Shown one piece after another: positions 60,965 through 64,000 of a DNA stretch of 64,000 nucleotides. A model generated the notes under the pieces. That model was not told the DNA's origin and ran no database searches. It worked only from the letters and a program-made list of their open reading frames with translations. Both the position numbers and the translations under genes were made by a program. Source of the stretch: Yokenella regensburgei ATCC 49455 (GTDB lineage: Bacteria; Pseudomonadota; Gammaproteobacteria; Enterobacterales; Enterobacteriaceae); assembly GCF_000735455.1 (NCBI RefSeq), contig NZ_JMPS01000030.1, positions 1 through 64,000 on the forward strand. Direction: 5' to 3'. The first letter of the stretch is position 1; each line of letters starts with the position of its first letter.

Positions 60965-61954
60965 ATGAAACTGTTTCGAATCCTCGATCCCTTTACCCTA
61001 ACGCTTGTCTGCACCGTTTTACTGGCCTCTTTCTTTCCGGCCCGCGGCGGTTTTGTTCCGTTTTTTGAAGGACTGACCACCGCCGCTATTGCCCTGCTGT
61101 TTTTCATGCACGGCGCAAAGCTGTCCCGCGCGGCTATCATTGCCGGGGGCAGCCACTGGCGACTGCATCTGTGGGTGATGTGCAGTACCTTTGTTCTCTT
61201 TCCTGTGCTCGGCGTGTTATTCGCCTGGTGGGCACCCGTTAACGTCGACCCGGCGCTGTACACGGGCTTTTTATACCTGTGTATTTTGCCTGCTACCGTG
61301 CAGTCTGCCATCGCTTTCACCTCCCTTGCCGGGGGTAACGTTGCGGCAGCGGTCTGCTCGGCCTCGGCTTCAAGCCTGCTTGGGATCTTCCTTTCCCCGC
61401 TGCTGGTAGGGCTGGTGATGAATATCCACGGTGCGGAGGGCAGCCTTGAGCAGGTGGGCAAAATTATGCTGCAACTGCTGCTGCCGTTCGTGCTTGGGCA
61501 TTTATCGCGACCATGGATCGGTGACTGGGTCAGTCGTCATAAGAAGTTAATTGGCAAAACGGATCAGAGCTCGATTCTGCTGGTCGTTTACTCGGCCTTC
61601 AGCGAAGCGGTGGTGAACGGGATCTGGCACAAAGTGGGTATCGGATCGCTGCTGTTTATCGTGGTGGTCAGCCTTGTTCTGCTGGCTATTGTTATCGTGG
61701 TGAATGTTATCGTGGCGCGCAAATGCGGGTTCAGTAAAGCCGATGAGATAACTATCGTCTTCTGCGGTTCGAAAAAGAGCCTCGCCAACGGCGTACCCAT
61801 GGCGAATATTCTCTTCCCGACATCAATGATTGGCATGATGGTGCTGCCGTTGATGATTTTCCATCAGATCCAGCTGATGGTCTGCGCGGTGCTGGCGCGT
61901 CGCTATAAACGCCAGACCGACAAACTCCATGCGCAGGAGCAGGCCCGCGCTTAA
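60965..61954 (+). CDS. yfeH: putative bile acid:sodium symporter family transporter YfeH
   Basis: 329-residue inner-membrane protein with nine to ten helices, of the SBF-like/BASS family (E. coli 332). Conserved stretches: FFMHGAKLSR, LPATVQSAIAFTSLAGGNVAAAVCSASAS and FCGSKKSLANGVPMANILFP, the last two being the crossover regions that bind sodium in the family. Substrate unknown. Divergent from yfeR; its stop overlaps ypeB (opposite strand) by 4 bases. Confidence 0.9.
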   Translation: MKLFRILDPFTLTLVCTVLLASFFPARGGFVPFFEGLTTAAIALLFFMHGAKLSRAAIIAGGSHWRLHLWVMCSTFVLFPVLGVLFAWWAPVNVDPALYTGFLYLCILPATVQSAIAFTSLAGGNVAAAVCSASASSLLGIFLSPLLVGLVMNIHGAEGSLEQVGKIMLQLLLPFVLGHLSRPWIGDWVSRHKKLIGKTDQSSILLVVYSAFSEAVVNGIWHKVGIGSLLFIVVVSLVLLAIVIVVNVIVARKCGFSKADEITIVFCGSKKSLANGVPMANILFPTSMIGMMVLPLMIFHQIQLMVCAVLARRYKRQTDKLHAQEQARA

Positions 61955-62169
61955 CGCGAGCGCTTCAGGGGCTGAACCAGATGCGTCAGCCCCTCGGTTT
62001 TAATCAGCAGCGTAATTGCCATTAGCTCACCGAGACGCCCGGCAGGAAATTCATCCTTACGGGCAAACCACAGCAGATACTCTTCAGGCACATCAATCAG
62101 ACAGCGCCCCTTGTACTTACCAAACGGCATTTCGGTGTTGGCAATTTCAATCAGCTGCTCTTTGTCCAC
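61951..62169 (-). CDS. ypeB: DUF3820 family protein YpeB
   Basis: 72-residue protein of unknown function, near-identical in length to E. coli YpeB. The DUF3820 core is MPFGKYKGRCLIDVPEEYLLWFARK, a motif also found as an accessory domain next to nucleases. Starts 1 base after ligA, so it is probably translated from the ligA message. Confidence 0.9.
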   Translation of the reverse strand: MDKEQLIEIANTEMPFGKYKGRCLIDVPEEYLLWFARKDEFPAGRLGELMAITLLIKTEGLTHLVQPLKRSR

Positions 62170-62170
62170 A

Positions 62171-64000
<1,830 letters not shown>

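Overview
This 64-kb window is a contiguous piece of an enterobacterial chromosome (Enterobacteriaceae, family of Escherichia, Klebsiella and Enterobacter). Almost every protein aligns end to end, from memory, with an E. coli K-12 protein of the same or nearly the same length, and most genes keep the K-12 order of the 15-17 min region. The absence of K-12 accessory blocks (rhsC-ybgA, abrB and ybgOPQD, mngRAB), an extra flavin-fold gene beside pgm and a different right flank suggest an Enterobacter/Lelliottia-like relative rather than Escherichia itself. I cannot fix the species by eye.

Layout: 1-2.9 kb holds the promoter of a tRNA operon leaving the left edge, asnB and umpH. 2.9-12.5 kb is amino-sugar metabolism: the nagBAC operon divergent from nagE, then glnS, then chitoporin chiP with lipoprotein chiQ, tied together by NagC boxes, a CRP site and a ChiX pairing site. 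12.6-17.6 kb holds fur (with a possible uof leader), fldA, ybfE, ybfF, seqA and pgm. 17.6-22.1 kb holds a pyridoxamine-phosphate-oxidase-like gene and the inducible ornithine decarboxylase operon speFL-speF-potE. 22.3-30.1 kb is the complete kdpFABCDE potassium system. 30.4-37.8 kb holds ybfA, phrB, dtpD, ybgI, the 5-oxoprolinase genes pxpBCA and nei.

37.8-49.5 kb is the TCA core: gltA divergent from sdhCDAB-sucABCD. 49.5-53.3 kb is the cytochrome bd oxidase operon cydABX-ybgE behind a long regulatory region. 53.4-59.1 kb is ybgC-tolQRAB-pal-cpoB. 59.2-59.5 kb is a Lys-Val-Lys tRNA cluster. The right end (59.6-64 kb: a FlxA-like gene, yfeR, yfeH, ypeB and partial ligA) belongs at about 54 min in K-12, so the tRNA cluster marks a synteny break.

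No prophage, insertion sequence, CRISPR array, resistance island or evident new defence system was seen. The most interesting items are small: the speFL arrest peptide, the ChiX seed site, short genes kdpF and cydX, a probable sigma-28 promoter in front of the FlxA-like gene, and the chromosomal junction at the tRNA genes. Comparisons to K-12 are from memory, not from an alignment.
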